A DNA stretch of 5,569 bases from JACOVP01 sp964390715. GTDB taxonomy: Archaea; Nanobdellota; Nanobdellia; SCGC-AAA011-G17; UBA489. The DNA lies in the NCBI GenBank assembly GCA_964390715.1, contig CAYMIM010000043.1, positions 1 to 5,569 on the forward strand, given 5' to 3'. Shown piece after piece: positions 4,835-5,569 of this stretch. A program made the position numbers and the translations under genes. The notes beneath the pieces are model-generated. The model searched no databases and was not told the DNA's origin. It saw only the letters and a program-made list of their open reading frames with translations. Positions within the stretch are counted from its first letter, which is position 1. Each line of letters opens with the position of its first letter.

Positions 4835-4855
4835 CACTTCTCTTCTCTTATTTTT

Positions 4856-5569
4856 ATGAAGCACACTCGCATCGTGACCTCGCTCTTAGTTCTTTTGTTT
4901 GTGACCGCGCAATTATTAGGACTTTTTATTGTCAGCGAATACGTGACGTTTGAGACAAGGACTGAGGGAAATGTCACTTACCAAGAAGAAGTGTACAAGC
5001 CCTTGCCTTATGATCTTGAACGACCGCAGTTTGAAAAAGAAACCTCTTACTTGCCTATCATCGCGATTATCCTGGTGAGCACGTTCTTGGTATTAATTAT
5101 TGTTAAATTTGGAGCAAGACTACTGTGGAAAGCATGGTTTTTCCTGTCTGTGTGGGTTTGCCTGATGATCGCCTTTGGCGCATTTATTGACCAATCATGG
5201 ATCGCTCTCGCTTTGGGATTTATCTTCGCGCTTCTGAAAGTGCTGCGGATTAACTCTCTTATCCATAATGTCACAGAATTGTTTATTTATGGAGGGTTGG
5301 CCGCGGTGTTTACTCCTGTGTTAAGTTTGTTCAGCATCTCAGTTTTGCTGGTAGCTCTTTCCGTGTATGACTTTATCGCCGTGAGAAAAACGAAGCACAT
5401 GGTGGACATGGCGGAATTTCAAACGAAGATGCAACTGTTCGCTGGACTGTTGATCCCTTATGGCAAGAAAAAAGATAAGACCGCTATTTTGGGCGGAGGA
5501 GATATTGGATTTCCCTTATTGTTCGCCAGTGTTTTGTTGATGACTTATAATTTGCCCGCGGCATTGTTC
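4856..5569 (+). CDS. presenilin/signal peptide peptidase-like aspartyl protease, 3' end beyond window
   Basis: The reading frame is open from ATG 4856 to the last base (238 codons), with no stop. Both catalytic motifs of intramembrane aspartyl proteases (family A22) are visible: Y171-D172 in SVYDFIAV, and G213-x-G215-D216 in LGGGDIGFP. Hydrophobic helices lie at about 6-28, 66-84, 92-111, 115-130, 141-156, 158-176 and 214-232, which fits the presenilin fold with the aspartates in helices 6 and 7. The loop between helices 1 and 2 (about 29-63) is polar and probably extracytoplasmic; the charged loop 177-208 separates the catalytic helices. Known function of the family: cleavage of transmembrane segments inside the membrane; archaeal substrates are largely unknown. 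The PAL motif of helix 9 must lie past the right edge, so completeness cannot be confirmed. The start is supported by the TATA box 26 bases upstream and a signal-like first helix. Confidence 0.9.
   Translation, partial: MKHTRIVTSLLVLLFVTAQLLGLFIVSEYVTFETRTEGNVTYQEEVYKPLPYDLERPQFEKETSYLPIIAIILVSTFLVLIIVKFGARLLWKAWFFLSVWVCLMIAFGAFIDQSWIALALGFIFALLKVLRINSLIHNVTELFIYGGLAAVFTPVLSLFSISVLLVALSVYDFIAVRKTKHMVDMAEFQTKMQLFAGLLIPYGKKKDKTAILGGGDIGFPLLFASVLLMTYNLPAALF

Noticed and set aside
4756..5274. Minus-strand frames at 4977-4756 and 5274-5047
   Set aside because: They lie opposite the presenilin-like gene, whose catalytic motifs are intact on the plus strand.

Overview
The window looks like part of an archaeal chromosome, most likely from the DPANN/Woesearchaeota-like groups. 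Six genes have a TATA-like box centred about 26-29 bases before the start codon, which implies leaderless mRNAs. Two genes that cannot be leaderless instead carry GGTGA-type Shine-Dalgarno sites. The gene content also fits: a presenilin-type protease, a stand-alone Cas4-like nuclease, a winged-helix/minimal nucleotidyltransferase fusion and a small EF-Tu-domain-II-like protein. Lineage is inferred from gene style only; there is no rRNA or tRNA to fix it. I saw no tRNA, rRNA, CRISPR array or insertion sequence.

Layout. The left half (1-2744) is on the minus strand. Read in transcription order it holds a Cas4-like PD-(D/E)XK iron-sulfur nuclease (2744-2058), a two-HKD phospholipase D/cardiolipin-synthase-like enzyme with its own TATA box (2002-938), a 205-base gap, a winged-helix/nucleotidyltransferase protein (732-61), and the first 21 codons of a HEPN-like protein that overlaps it by ATGA and runs off the left edge. 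From 2862 the plus strand carries a leaderless gene for a basic-tailed EF-Tu-domain-II-like protein, followed 34 bases later by a DUF1761 membrane protein with a strong Shine-Dalgarno, so these two are probably one operon. A 187-base T-rich gap follows.

The next unit (3938-4630) is distinctly A/T-rich. It has a 20-base perfect palindrome centred on its TATA box, a three-helix membrane protein with a central coiled coil, and a DUF2283-like small protein 9 bases downstream. This is the best candidate here for an undescribed, self-regulated two-gene cassette. Facing it on the minus strand is a very short gene (41 aa, 4759-4634) with the Cys-rich signature of the DUF5522 family. Finally, divergent from that, a presenilin/signal-peptide-peptidase-like intramembrane aspartyl protease starts at 4856 and is cut by the right edge after both catalytic aspartates.

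Working together: the nucleotidyltransferase/HEPN pair is probably a toxin-antitoxin-type module. The nuclease and lipid enzyme are adjacent and on the same strand but have separate promoters, so a shared function is not shown. The remaining genes look like a mix of housekeeping genes and small unknowns.
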